This document shows positions 52,040-60,478 of a stretch of 64,000 nt of DNA, piece by piece; the first letter of the stretch is position 1, and every line of letters begins with the position of its first letter. The stretch is from contig JBLINB010000003.1 of assembly GCA_047638975.1 (NCBI GenBank), positions 1-64,000 on the forward strand, given 5' to 3'. The notes beneath the pieces are model-generated. The model was not told the origin of the DNA. It ran no database searches and saw nothing but the letters and a program-made list of their open reading frames with translations. The translations under genes were made by a program, and so were the position numbers. This DNA comes from JAPKEZ01 sp047638975 (GTDB lineage Bacteria; Planctomycetota; UBA1135).

Positions 52040-53275
52040 ATGACTTTCGCAACAGTAGAACAGGCTATCCAGGCAATTGCCGATGGCAAAATGATTATCC
52101 TTGTCGACGATCCACGTCGCGAGAATGAAGGAGACTTGGTTATGGGTGCAGAAAAGATTACTGCCGAGGGCATTAATTTCATGCGCAAAGAGGGTGGTGG
52201 GCTTATCTGTCTAACCCTTGAGGGTAACCTTTGTGAACAGCTAGACTTACGTCCACAAGTTGCTAATAACACCTCGAGCATGGGCACGGCCTTCCTCGAG
52301 TCCATTGAGGCTAAAGAAGGCGTAACGACGGGTATTTCGGCGGCGGATCGCGCCACGACTATTCTGGCGGCTGTCGCTGATGGCGCTAGGCCACGCGATT
52401 TGGCACGTCCTGGCCATATTTTCCCACTACGAGCACGCAAAGGCGGCGTTTTGCGCCGACCAGGGCAAACAGAAGGCTCGGTAGACATGGCGCGTATGGC
52501 TGGCTTAAAGGGAGCAGGCGTTATTTGCGAAATAATGAATGACGACGGCACCATGGCACGCATGCCTGACCTCGAAATATTCGCCAAAAAGCACGAACTT
52601 TTGATTATCACCGTCGAGGACATCATCAAATACCGCCACGATCGCGAGAAATTGATCGAGCGTGAGGTAGGTGGCACACCTTTGCCTACTAAATTCGGCG
52701 AATTCACCATGCACCTCTACAAGTCGCAGCTAGACAACAAAGAGCACTTTGCATTGTGCTATGGCTGGCCAGATGCCCCAGCCGATAACGGGCAGTCCTT
52801 TGATGCTATAGATGAAGACGTACTGGTGCGTGTCCATTCCGAATGCCTCACGGGCGATTTACTGGGTAGCTTACGCTGCGATTGTGGTCCACAGCTGCAT
52901 GCTTCTCTTAGTGAGATTAAAGATGCTGGCAAAGGGGTCTTGCTTTACATACGTCAAGAAGGGCGCGGCATTGGGTTGGCTAATAAGTTGAGAGCGTACC
53001 AATTACAAGATGAGGGGCTTGATACTGTCGAGGCCAACGAGAAATTGGGATACCCAGCTGACATGCGCGACTATGGTATTGGTGCACAGATTTTGCATGA
53101 TTTGGGCATTCGCAAGATGCGGTTGTTAACGAATAACCCTAAAAAGCTAACTGGCTTGGCCGGCTATGGTCTTGAGATTACGGCTCAAATCCCGATTGTC
53201 CCAGATGTACAAGAATACAATACTGAGTATTTGAAGACTAAGCGCGACAAAATGGGGCATTCCATCGAGTTATAG
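52040..53275 (+). CDS. ribBA: Bifunctional DHBP synthase / GTP cyclohydrolase II
   Basis: Catalyses both entry reactions of riboflavin synthesis. Residues ~1-205 are DHBP synthase (VDDPRRENEGDLVMGAE, RPGHIFPLRA, EGSVDMARMAGL), residues ~206-411 GTP cyclohydrolase II with zinc Cys residues in HSECLTGDLLGSLRCDCG and the YIRQEGRGIGL and LLTNNPKK motifs. 411 aa, standard. There is no FMN riboswitch in the short 70-bp upstream region. Confidence 0.97.
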   Translation: MTFATVEQAIQAIADGKMIILVDDPRRENEGDLVMGAEKITAEGINFMRKEGGGLICLTLEGNLCEQLDLRPQVANNTSSMGTAFLESIEAKEGVTTGISAADRATTILAAVADGARPRDLARPGHIFPLRARKGGVLRRPGQTEGSVDMARMAGLKGAGVICEIMNDDGTMARMPDLEIFAKKHELLIITVEDIIKYRHDREKLIEREVGGTPLPTKFGEFTMHLYKSQLDNKEHFALCYGWPDAPADNGQSFDAIDEDVLVRVHSECLTGDLLGSLRCDCGPQLHASLSEIKDAGKGVLLYIRQEGRGIGLANKLRAYQLQDEGLDTVEANEKLGYPADMRDYGIGAQILHDLGIRKMRLLTNNPKKLTGLAGYGLEITAQIPIVPDVQEYNTEYLKTKRDKMGHSIEL

Positions 53276-53300
53276 GGTAGTCTATTTTGTGCTTTTTGTC

Positions 53301-53329
53301 GGAAGCTTCGCATCTTTCGAGCCGTCTGT
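53301..53329 (+). promoter_or_regulatory. Candidate ECF-type promoter of the sigma/anti-sigma operon
   Basis: GGAAGCT (-35), 16-bp spacer, GTCTGT (-10) resembles the RpoE-type consensus GGAACTT-N16-GTCTAA. The start point would be ~9 nt before the sigma ATG at 53344. This is the usual arrangement for autoregulated ECF genes. Confidence 0.45.
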
Positions 53330-53343
53330 ATTTATGAAAGCCA

Positions 53344-53910
53344 ATGACGCTCCCTAAATTAACTTCCAAACCGCTATTACGTGAGTCTCCAGAAGACTTG
53401 TTCGAGCAGTATGCCTCCAAAATCTATGGTTTGGCTATTAAATGTGGTTTAGCGTCAAGGGATGCTGAAGACGGGGTACAAGAAGTATTTATCAAAATAC
53501 ACCGTAAGCTCGACACTTTTCGAGGCGAGTCAGCGCTGTCGACCTGGATATATCGAGTTGCTTTAAATACATTACGCGATCATCGGCGCAAAGTTGCGCG
53601 GTATGCGCGTGCGCAGTCCTTAACCGAATACGAAGAAAGAAACTCTATTCCCGAACGTAATGACGCTTACTCCAATCCGAGTGTCGGCGCCGAGCGCAAC
53701 GAGCGGCGTCAATTAGTACGCAATGCGCTCGACCGCCTGCCAGATAAATTCCGCGAGGTACTGGTGTTACGCGAACTAGAAGGCTTGTCGTATCGCGATA
53801 TTTCGCGCATACTTGACGTCAAGCATGGCACGGTCGAATCGCGTATATATCGTGCACGCACCCGGCTGGCACTCGAAATCTCAAACTTAAAGGAGGATTT
53901 AAATGACTAA
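53344..53910 (+). CDS. ECF RNA polymerase sigma factor (RpoE-like)
   Basis: 188 aa. Region 2: FEQYASKIYGLAIKCGL, DAEDGVQEVFIKIHRKLDTFRGESALSTWIYRVALN; region 4: LPDKFREVLVLRELEGLSYRDISRILDVKHGTVESRIYRARTRL. It is followed by a membrane anti-sigma gene overlapping by 8 bp with an AAGGAGG site inside this gene. The pairing and promoter predict an envelope-signal response. First gene of an operon that runs to 57038. Confidence 0.92.
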   Translation: MTLPKLTSKPLLRESPEDLFEQYASKIYGLAIKCGLASRDAEDGVQEVFIKIHRKLDTFRGESALSTWIYRVALNTLRDHRRKVARYARAQSLTEYEERNSIPERNDAYSNPSVGAERNERRQLVRNALDRLPDKFREVLVLRELEGLSYRDISRILDVKHGTVESRIYRARTRLALEISNLKEDLND

Positions 53911-54325
53911 CGACAAGCAAGAATGGCAGATGCGCGCAAGCGCTTGGTTTGACGATGAGTGCTCCGAGTTAGATTCAAAGGAAGTGCGTGCGCATTTAAT
54001 CAAAGACAATGATGCGCGTCTCGAGCTACAGCAGTGGCGAGATTTGCGCGCAGATATGCAGTTATTGCAACCACAGGCGGCTAGTGAAGAGCGCCTTGGG
54101 CGCATGAAGAACCGCTTCAACGAAAGTTTGTCGCGCGAAATTTACACTTACTCAAGCGCTATGCGCTTGATGAATATGGCGGCAGTGTTGCTGCTGGCCT
54201 TAAGCATTGGTGGTTGGTTGTATGTAAATACCCAATCTCCAGGCATTGAAGCGTATGCTCAGCAACCGAATCAGCTCGATCAAGCTATTCATGATTTCTT
54301 ATCGCGCCCGGCGTCAAACGATTGA
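53903..54325 (+). CDS. Membrane anti-sigma factor (RseA-like)
   Basis: 140 aa. N-terminal helical region (WFDDECSELDSKEVRAHLIKDNDARLELQQWRDLRADM) resembles the sigma-binding domain of RseA, with one membrane segment at ~90-108 and a ~30-residue periplasmic tail. No CxxC/His zinc site, so not a ZAS anti-sigma. It should hold the preceding ECF sigma inactive at the membrane until proteolysis. A membrane-bound serine protease is encoded at 51106, but regulated proteolysis by it is speculation. Confidence 0.8.
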   Translation: MTNDKQEWQMRASAWFDDECSELDSKEVRAHLIKDNDARLELQQWRDLRADMQLLQPQAASEERLGRMKNRFNESLSREIYTYSSAMRLMNMAAVLLLALSIGGWLYVNTQSPGIEAYAQQPNQLDQAIHDFLSRPASND

Positions 54326-54717
54326 GCTTATCCGCAGTTACACGCTTTGTTTTGCCCGGAGTGCTCATGTTGCTGGCAGGTTTTATTGGTGGAATGACTT
54401 GGCAAAAGCATAATGGCGGCACTTTGCTAAAGAATGGTTTAGATGGCGACCTAAAAAACTACCAGTCTGCGCTATCTCATGAACTCGAGCTTAATCTAGA
54501 GCAGCAAGAGAGCCTTAAGTTGCTGCTGTACTATTATCAACAACAGCGCGATGACTTATTCGCACAGAGTCTTGCAAGTGTTGATGGTGAGTGGCTCGAA
54601 TTAGATAGGCGTTTTGAGTCTTTGGTGTACGCGCGTGTCTTAGATAGTGTGCAGCGAGATAGGCTGGCTGATTTAAGACAGTCGCAACAACTAGAATTTA
54701 CTAAGGTGCAACGTTAA
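54322..54717 (+). CDS. Membrane-anchored helical protein (CnrR/Spy-like)
   Basis: 131 aa, start TTG at 54322 overlapping the anti-sigma stop (TTGA), so translation is coupled. One N-terminal membrane anchor (FVLPGVLMLLAGFIGGMTW) and a helical periplasmic domain with LELNLEQQESLKLLLYYYQQQRDDLF, reminiscent of the LTxxQ-type helical hairpins of Spy and CnrR-like heavy-metal sensors. It may help sense envelope stress with the sigma/anti-sigma pair. Homology is weak. Confidence 0.6.
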   Translation: MSLSAVTRFVLPGVLMLLAGFIGGMTWQKHNGGTLLKNGLDGDLKNYQSALSHELELNLEQQESLKLLLYYYQQQRDDLFAQSLASVDGEWLELDRRFESLVYARVLDSVQRDRLADLRQSQQLEFTKVQR

Positions 54718-54732
54718 TCTGATACATAAGTT

Positions 54733-56514
54733 ATGGCAAACAGCCTCGGAATTCATCTTTACTCTCATGGCTTCGATTACGTTGTTCTCGAAGGCACAAC
54801 CAAGCGCTACAGTGTTAGTGACTCGGGTAGTGTTTACTTCTCGGCATCAGATGTCGCAGAGGTCAAATCGGTGGCTAAGCGCATTGCCGAAATCAGCAAG
54901 GGGTTTAAGGGCAACCAGATTTGCCTGAGCTTGTCGTCGTCGGCAGTGCTTAACCGCGAGTTAGGCTTGCCATTTAGTAACCGCGAAAAGGTGGCACAGG
55001 TCATCAAGTTCGAAATCGAATCCGAACTGTACCATCTAAATATAGATGACGTGATCGTAGACTTTTTCGAGCTCGACGACGGACGTGCAACATCGACGAT
55101 GTCGGTGAATGCTTTGAGTAAAACTCGTCTGCAGACAGCGCTTGATATTTGCGAGTCGGCAAGTTTCGACCCACCTATCGTTGACTTGTCCATCGCGTCG
55201 TTGTTTAACGCTTTGAAATCATTGCCAAGCAGTGAGCGCACCGATCAAGAAGCATACTTTCATATCGGTGCCGAAAGTTCACAGCTGCTGGTGCTATCGC
55301 CAGGTGGATTAGTACGTGCTACGCGCACGGTACCACTCGGGTGGCTCGAGCTTGCACGTAAACTCGAAGGTGAGGGTATCCCTGATATCCCTGATGCCGA
55401 TGATAGTGCGGTTGAAGAAGACGCTGCAGAAGACGATGCAGAAGAGGAAGCTAGCGAAGACGATAACGATGAGCCTAAACAGCTTGATTTAGGAGGCGAT
55501 ACTTCGATTGCATTTGGTTTCGGTTTCGACGAAGTAATGGAGCAGTGTTCGGCCGCAGAACACCAAGCATTTGCGCGTGTGCTAGAGGCAGAATTGCGCC
55601 GAGTGCTAACTGCGCTTAATTACGGCGACCTGCCATTGTATTTGTTTGGTGCACAACTGCCGGGGCTAGCCGAGAGCCTATCGCTTGGTTTGAACATGCA
55701 GGTCGCACCACTCGATTTGGGTATTAGCGGGCCAGACGACTCAATTCCGCATGCTGTTGCATTTGGTGCAGCGTTGCGCGCACTTGGCACCGAAGCTCTT
55801 GAAATGAATTTCCGTCAAGAAGAGTTTCGTTATGCACGTGGTGTCGAACGCATCGAAGGTCCATTAACTTGGGCGATGGTGGGTCTAGTGTTTTACTTTG
55901 CTTTCGGTATGGCGATTGACGTTAAGTTGAGCCAGCAAAAGTCAGCAGACGCATCCGTAATTTATGCGCGGGCACGCCAAAAAGTGCAGCGTTTAAATGA
56001 GCAGGTTCAAAATATTAATGACTATCCAGACGAATGGATCATAAAAAATGATTTTTCGGCGAATGACGTGCCACAAGAAGAACATATCCACCTTTTGATG
56101 CGCTCTGTGGGTAAAGCCACCGATACGCTTGATGAACTTATGGGGGAGGCGGCAATCGAAATGCCGCAGTCGTGTCTTGAGGCATGGCGCTTGCTGATGA
56201 ATTTTATTGAAACTGAAATGGCCGACTACCAAGGCAAGTGGATGCTCGAGTCTCTCGAATTCACCTCTTTCAATAAGTCTGCGAGTGAGCCGGCACATGT
56301 TGAAGCTAAATTTGGCATTACCATTTTCCCTGACAGCAGTGGCCTTTTGATCGGCCGCTTTGATCGCTTGCAACGTAATCTAGCCGCGCAAGAATTTACA
56401 GTTGGTGAAGTGAAAATTCCGACTACCGAGCCGGCATCGATACCTGAAGCAAAGACCGCGACAGTCGTCGTTGATATTCTTGCGGTAAACCCTAACGTTA
56501 ACAAAGATTCATGA
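54733..56514 (+). CDS. PilM/GspL-like actin-fold protein with acidic insert
   Basis: 593 aa. The first ~370 residues follow the PilM/GspL actin-like fold (LGIHLYSHGFDYVVLEG, LSLSSSAVLNRELGLPF, YFHIGAESSQLLVLSPGGLVRAT, HAVAFGAALRALG). Residues ~220-252 form a highly acidic insert (EEDAAEDDAEEEASEDDNDE) not usual in the family. One membrane segment at ~378-396 and a periplasmic GspL/PilN-like region of ~190 residues, so it resembles a fused type II secretion GspL or PilM-PilN. No GspE, GspD or pilin gene is next to it. Confidence 0.7.
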   Translation: MANSLGIHLYSHGFDYVVLEGTTKRYSVSDSGSVYFSASDVAEVKSVAKRIAEISKGFKGNQICLSLSSSAVLNRELGLPFSNREKVAQVIKFEIESELYHLNIDDVIVDFFELDDGRATSTMSVNALSKTRLQTALDICESASFDPPIVDLSIASLFNALKSLPSSERTDQEAYFHIGAESSQLLVLSPGGLVRATRTVPLGWLELARKLEGEGIPDIPDADDSAVEEDAAEDDAEEEASEDDNDEPKQLDLGGDTSIAFGFGFDEVMEQCSAAEHQAFARVLEAELRRVLTALNYGDLPLYLFGAQLPGLAESLSLGLNMQVAPLDLGISGPDDSIPHAVAFGAALRALGTEALEMNFRQEEFRYARGVERIEGPLTWAMVGLVFYFAFGMAIDVKLSQQKSADASVIYARARQKVQRLNEQVQNINDYPDEWIIKNDFSANDVPQEEHIHLLMRSVGKATDTLDELMGEAAIEMPQSCLEAWRLLMNFIETEMADYQGKWMLESLEFTSFNKSASEPAHVEAKFGITIFPDSSGLLIGRFDRLQRNLAAQEFTVGEVKIPTTEPASIPEAKTATVVVDILAVNPNVNKDS

Positions 56515-57038
56515 GCAACCGCAGCACACTTTACACTTTAGTTGGGCTTGCCATCGCAGCGCTTATTGGAAACATGTGGGCTGAATCTAGTCTGCAACAC
56601 TGGGACGACGCTTTGTTGGCACACCAACGTCGCTACAAAGCAATCTGGGAAGAATGCGACGACTTAGAGATGCGCCGTGAAAAGGCACCTAAGGGCAGCG
56701 ACGAACAATCTTTTAGATTGCATTTCCAGACGCAAGCATACACTGCGCAGATGGGCGATATTAATGTCAATGTAACCAATCGCGATCGTAGTGGTGTCGA
56801 AGACAAGATTTTTAAAATCGAATTTGCGAAGGGAGACAAAGGCTTCCGTCGCGATCAGCTACGCACTTTCCTGTTTAATGCCGAGTTACTTTACCCGCGC
56901 GTACGCACAACAGCATTGGTGGTCAAGCCACACGCAGAAGGGGGGCGCCGCCGAGGGATTGACACCGGAGTAGATCGTATCGATTTATGGGACGTCAGCA
57001 AGCTAGAATTGCGCCAGCGTTCGCCGAAAACTAAATAG
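56511..57038 (+). CDS. GspM/PilO-like membrane protein
   Basis: 175 aa; start overlaps the preceding stop (ATGA). One N-terminal membrane segment (TLYTLVGLAIAALIGNMWAESSL), a short helical stretch and a C-terminal ferredoxin-like region (INVNVTNRDRSGVEDKIFKIEFAKG, DQLRTFLFNAELLYPRVRTTALVV) in which 'DQLRTFLFNAE ... RVRTTALVV' resembles GspM/PilO domains. Together with the PilM/GspL-like partner it suggests the inner-membrane platform of a secretion or pilus apparatus. Convergent overlap with the glycosyltransferase gene by 8 bp. Confidence 0.6.
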   Translation: MSNRSTLYTLVGLAIAALIGNMWAESSLQHWDDALLAHQRRYKAIWEECDDLEMRREKAPKGSDEQSFRLHFQTQAYTAQMGDINVNVTNRDRSGVEDKIFKIEFAKGDKGFRRDQLRTFLFNAELLYPRVRTTALVVKPHAEGGRRRGIDTGVDRIDLWDVSKLELRQRSPKTK

Positions 57039-57663
57039 TTATTCGAGCCCAGTCATCGCCATTTTCTGCAAAATGGTTTAGATCGTCGATGTCGTCTAAG
57101 TCACGTAGTTCTTGGCCAAGAAACACTTTTAGTTGCGCGGCCTGTGCAATCTCTAGCGTTTGCCTAAGCACTTGCGAGGTGCTCCAGTCGATGTTTTGAA
57201 ATAGCTGCGGATGCACAACCTTCATTGCCATGAAGGCATAGCCGCCATCAACGGTCGGAGCAATACAGACATCGTGATCTTCAAGGTGCTCGCACAATAC
57301 TGCGATGTAACTCGAACTAAGCCGTGGGCAATCGGTGCCACTTACGGCTAGCCACTCTTTATATTTGGTGTTGGCCAAAGCATTTAGCATGCGCGCGCCG
57401 AGATCATCGCCGCTTTGCACGGCTAGTTTGTCATGACCACTCAGCCATGCTCCGAGTTGCTGAGCACTGCCGTGATTGGCGGACCATAGATGACGCTGCC
57501 ATTGACGATTTTCAAGTTGTTGCCAATATTGATGCGCCATCTTGCGATAGACCTCACGCGCGATATTGCTGCCGATAGAAGCAGCAAGGCGGGTTTTTAC
57601 GGGGCCGGATTGCCAATGCTTGGCCATCACGACTACAGTATTTGAAATAGTATCGCTATTCAT
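57031..57663 (-). CDS. TIGR04282-type glycosyltransferase of arsenosugar biosynthesis
   Basis: 210 aa from ATG 57663. Nucleotidyl/glycosyltransferase-A fold: VVVMAKHWQSGPVKTRLA at the N-terminus, the KTRL loop, VQSGDDLGARM, VSGTDCPRL and APTVDGGYAFMAMK are the marks of the DUF2064/TIGR04282 family, which co-occurs with ArsS. It is divergent from arsM, 72 bp apart, across a small inverted repeat. Likely role: transfer or activation of the ribose unit of the arsenosugar. Confidence 0.85.
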   Translation of the reverse strand: MNSDTISNTVVVMAKHWQSGPVKTRLAASIGSNIAREVYRKMAHQYWQQLENRQWQRHLWSANHGSAQQLGAWLSGHDKLAVQSGDDLGARMLNALANTKYKEWLAVSGTDCPRLSSSYIAVLCEHLEDHDVCIAPTVDGGYAFMAMKVVHPQLFQNIDWSTSQVLRQTLEIAQAAQLKVFLGQELRDLDDIDDLNHFAENGDDWARITI

Positions 57664-57674
57664 GTAACAAAGAT

Positions 57675-57695
57675 ACTCTAGCACGCGAATAGAGT
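57675..57695. promoter_or_regulatory. Inverted repeat in the arsenosugar divergent promoter
   Basis: ACTCTA-N9-TAGAGT, a perfect 6-bp inverted repeat between the divergent glycosyltransferase and arsM genes. It does not look like the ArsR box I know; an operator for another regulator is possible. Confidence 0.3.
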
Positions 57696-57735
57696 GATAG
57701 AAAGTCAAGAAGTGATAAACTACTGATTCGAAACC

Positions 57736-58827
57736 ATGACATCAACCAAACTCTCAGATCTTACACAGCGCACTGTAAACGACGCTGTCTCTACACGTTA
57801 TGCCGAAGGCGCCAATGCGGTTGTGCCAGAATTGTGCTGCCCGGTTAGCTATGACGGCAAATACCTAGAACTGTTGCCACAAGAAATCCTCGATCGCGAT
57901 TACGGCTGTGGTGACCCATCGCGCTTCGTTAATGCCGGCGAGACGGTTCTCGATCTTGGTTCGGGCGGCGGCAAAATTTGTTATATCGCCAGTCAAATTG
58001 TCGGCGCCGAGGGCAAAGTCATCGGAGTTGATATGACGCCTGATATGTTAAGTTTGGCGCGCAATCACCAACAGCAAATGGGCGAGAAAATCGGCTGGGC
58101 TAACGTCGAGTTTTTCCGCGGTCAGATCGAAAACCTCAAACTTGATTTAGATAAGTTAGACGGTTGGCTAGACAGCAACCGTGTTTCTGATATTAGCTCT
58201 ATGCAAGCGATGCAAGCTGAAGCGACGCGCCTTGAGCGCGATGAGCCTATGGTCGTTGATGGTAGCATCGACGTTGTTGTTTCTAATTGCGTCCTTAACT
58301 TGGTCGCACCTCAGCTAAAGCATAAATTGTTCGACGAAATATTCCGTGTACTTAAGCCTGGCGGACGCGCAGTTATTTCTGACATCGTATCTTCAATGCG
58401 TGTGCCACAAGAAATGCAGCAAGATGCCGAATTGTGGTCCGGATGTATTTCTGGCGCACTCGAAGAAGCTGATTTTATGCAGGCATTTGTTGAAGCTGGC
58501 TTTATCGGCGTGACCAGCGTCGTGCGTCAGCAAGAAGCATGGCAAGTTGTTAACGATATCGAATTTAGATCGTTAACCGTAATTGCATATCGCCCTGAAG
58601 AAGCAGATTGTTGCGTCGCGGGTGGCGAGGTTATGTACAACGGGCCCTTCGAGGAAGTGAGTGATGAAAGTGGTATCATTTTTGTCCGTGGCGAAAAGGT
58701 GGAGGTCGATGCTAGCCAATTGTCAATATTTGATAAAGCCCCTTATAAGGGTATGTTCACTTGTTTTGATGGCGCCGGCGCTGATGTGTCCTCTCGCGAA
58801 TCCGACGACGACGGCGGCTGCTGTTAA
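57736..58827 (+). CDS. arsM: Arsenite S-adenosylmethionine methyltransferase
   Basis: Methylates trivalent arsenic. 363 aa. SAM motif VLDLGSGGGKICYIA and IGVDMTPDM are intact; thiol ligands include the Cys-Cys pair in ELCCPVSYD, Cys in DYGCGDPS and FDCVV-region SNCVLNLV; C-terminus ends GGCC. This is the arsM version associated with arsS, giving dimethylarsenite as substrate for the radical SAM step. Its TAA overlaps the arsS ATG (TAATG). Confidence 0.92.
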   Translation: MTSTKLSDLTQRTVNDAVSTRYAEGANAVVPELCCPVSYDGKYLELLPQEILDRDYGCGDPSRFVNAGETVLDLGSGGGKICYIASQIVGAEGKVIGVDMTPDMLSLARNHQQQMGEKIGWANVEFFRGQIENLKLDLDKLDGWLDSNRVSDISSMQAMQAEATRLERDEPMVVDGSIDVVVSNCVLNLVAPQLKHKLFDEIFRVLKPGGRAVISDIVSSMRVPQEMQQDAELWSGCISGALEEADFMQAFVEAGFIGVTSVVRQQEAWQVVNDIEFRSLTVIAYRPEEADCCVAGGEVMYNGPFEEVSDESGIIFVRGEKVEVDASQLSIFDKAPYKGMFTCFDGAGADVSSRESDDDGGCC

Positions 58828-59792
58828 TGGTTAAGCATAGCTTTCCGCTGTTAAGCCGCTTGGGTTTTTCAACATTGCAGTTTAATATTGGACGCTTATG
58901 TAATCAGGCTTGCTTGCACTGTCATGTTGAATCGTCGCCGGCGCTTACGGGTGTTACTGATAATGCTTCGACAAAATTAGTTGATCAAGTCATCCAGTTG
59001 CTTAAGGCAACGCCTTCAATCACCACGCTTGATTTAACGGGTGGGGCACCAGAGTTGAATCCAAATTTTCGACGGCTGGTCGAGGCAGCGCATAAGTTAC
59101 AGCGCAAGGTTTTAGTGCGACACAATTTAACAGTGCAGTTCGAAAGTGGGCAAACTGATTTACCAGAGTTCTTTGCTGCCAACGATGTCGAGTTGTTTTG
59201 CTCATTGCCGTGCTACTTAGAAGAGAACGTAAACTCACAGCGCGGAGGTGGGGTATTTACTGCCAGCATCGATGGTTTGCGCGCTTTAAATGCCGCTGGT
59301 TATGCAGCGACTGATTCGGGTATGCCGCTGAATATTGTTTACAACCCACTTGACGATAATTTGCCACCGCCGCAGAAGGCGCTAGAGGAAGACTATAGAA
59401 GAGTGCTGCGCGAAGAATACGCCATTGAATTTACAAGTTTGCTGACGATAACCAATCAGCCGATTCACCGCTTCGAACACTTTTTGAAGCGTGAAAATAA
59501 ACTAGATTCGTATATGGAATTGTTGCGTGATAACTACAACCCCGAGACGTTGCCAAGCTTAATGTGCCGCCAAGCCATTAGCTTGCGTTGGGACGGCAAG
59601 TTGTTCGACTGTGATTTTAATTTGGTGAAGGGTTTGCCAATGACTAATGCTGACGGCAGCGAATTGGCACTTAGCGATTTGTTCGATAATTCTGTATACG
59701 ATTCCAATAAAATCGCTGTCGATAGTCACTGCTTCGCCTGTACCGCAGGTGCTGGCTCAAGTTGCGGCGGCTCATTGCTCCAAGAAGTTTAA
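58827..59792 (+). CDS. arsS: Arsenosugar biosynthesis radical SAM protein ArsS
   Basis: Transfers the 5'-deoxyadenosyl group from SAM to dimethylarsenite, giving the precursor of oxo-arsenosugars. 321 aa. The cluster motif is Cys25, Cys29, Cys32 (CNQACLHC); the C-terminal domain (DUF3641) has MCRQAISLRWDGKLFDCDFN and HCFACTAGAGSSCGG as extra Fe-S/As ligands. Both junctions, with arsM and the next gene, are 1-nt TAATG overlaps. Confidence 0.95.
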   Translation: MVKHSFPLLSRLGFSTLQFNIGRLCNQACLHCHVESSPALTGVTDNASTKLVDQVIQLLKATPSITTLDLTGGAPELNPNFRRLVEAAHKLQRKVLVRHNLTVQFESGQTDLPEFFAANDVELFCSLPCYLEENVNSQRGGGVFTASIDGLRALNAAGYAATDSGMPLNIVYNPLDDNLPPPQKALEEDYRRVLREEYAIEFTSLLTITNQPIHRFEHFLKRENKLDSYMELLRDNYNPETLPSLMCRQAISLRWDGKLFDCDFNLVKGLPMTNADGSELALSDLFDNSVYDSNKIAVDSHCFACTAGAGSSCGGSLLQEV

Positions 59793-60478
59793 TGAAGAAA
59801 GCTTTTCTCTTAATCGCGCTTGTAGTGATGGCACTGTGCGCTTGGTTTTTCTTCCTGCAAGACCATATCGGAGAAGCTTTTGATTGGGTTCGGGCTCGAG
59901 GATTTATCGGTGCAGTAGTCGTCGGCATCGTTTATGCCTTCGCCACGGTCGCAATGATACCCGGTTCGATTGCCACTTTAGCCATTGGCGCAATCTACGG
60001 CCCGTGGTTAGGTTTAGCGATAGTTTCACCGGCTAGCGTACTTGGTGCAACGGCAGCCTTTCTATTAGGACGCGGCGTGTTTCGCCCATCTATCGAAAAG
60101 AAAATGTCAGCATCCCCTAAGTTCGATTCCTTGCAGCGTGCGATAGCCGTGCAAGGGTTCAAAATATTAGTGTTAGTGCGCCTGTCACCGATATTTCCCT
60201 TTACGTTAATCAATTACGCTTTTGGCTTGACAAGAATTTCGCTACGTCATTACGTCTTCGGTTCTTTTGTTGGCATGCTTCCAGGAACACTGCTTTATGT
60301 TTACCTTGGTTCAGCAGTTGGCGATGTTTCACAATTAGTGAACGAGGGTGTGCAAGATGCTGGCAGCACATCCGATCTTTTCTTTTATCTCGGCCTGGCC
60401 GCGACCTTGGTGGTAACCATTGTTATCTCTAAAATCGCTAAGCAAGCTTTGGCCGACGCGGCTATTAAACAACAATAA
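59792..60478 (+). CDS. TVP38/TMEM64 (DedA-superfamily) membrane protein
   Basis: 228 aa from ATG 59792, inside the arsS stop overlap. Five or so hydrophobic segments; the family motif region (VGIVYAFATVAMIPGSIATLAIGAIYG, RLSPIFPFTLINYAFGLTRI) is clear. In arsenosugar clusters such a protein is regularly found and may export or flip an arsenic-containing lipid or sugar; its exact role is not known. Longer starts upstream overlap arsS and are unnecessary. Confidence 0.88.
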   Translation: MKKAFLLIALVVMALCAWFFFLQDHIGEAFDWVRARGFIGAVVVGIVYAFATVAMIPGSIATLAIGAIYGPWLGLAIVSPASVLGATAAFLLGRGVFRPSIEKKMSASPKFDSLQRAIAVQGFKILVLVRLSPIFPFTLINYAFGLTRISLRHYVFGSFVGMLPGTLLYVYLGSAVGDVSQLVNEGVQDAGSTSDLFFYLGLAATLVVTIVISKIAKQALADAAIKQQ

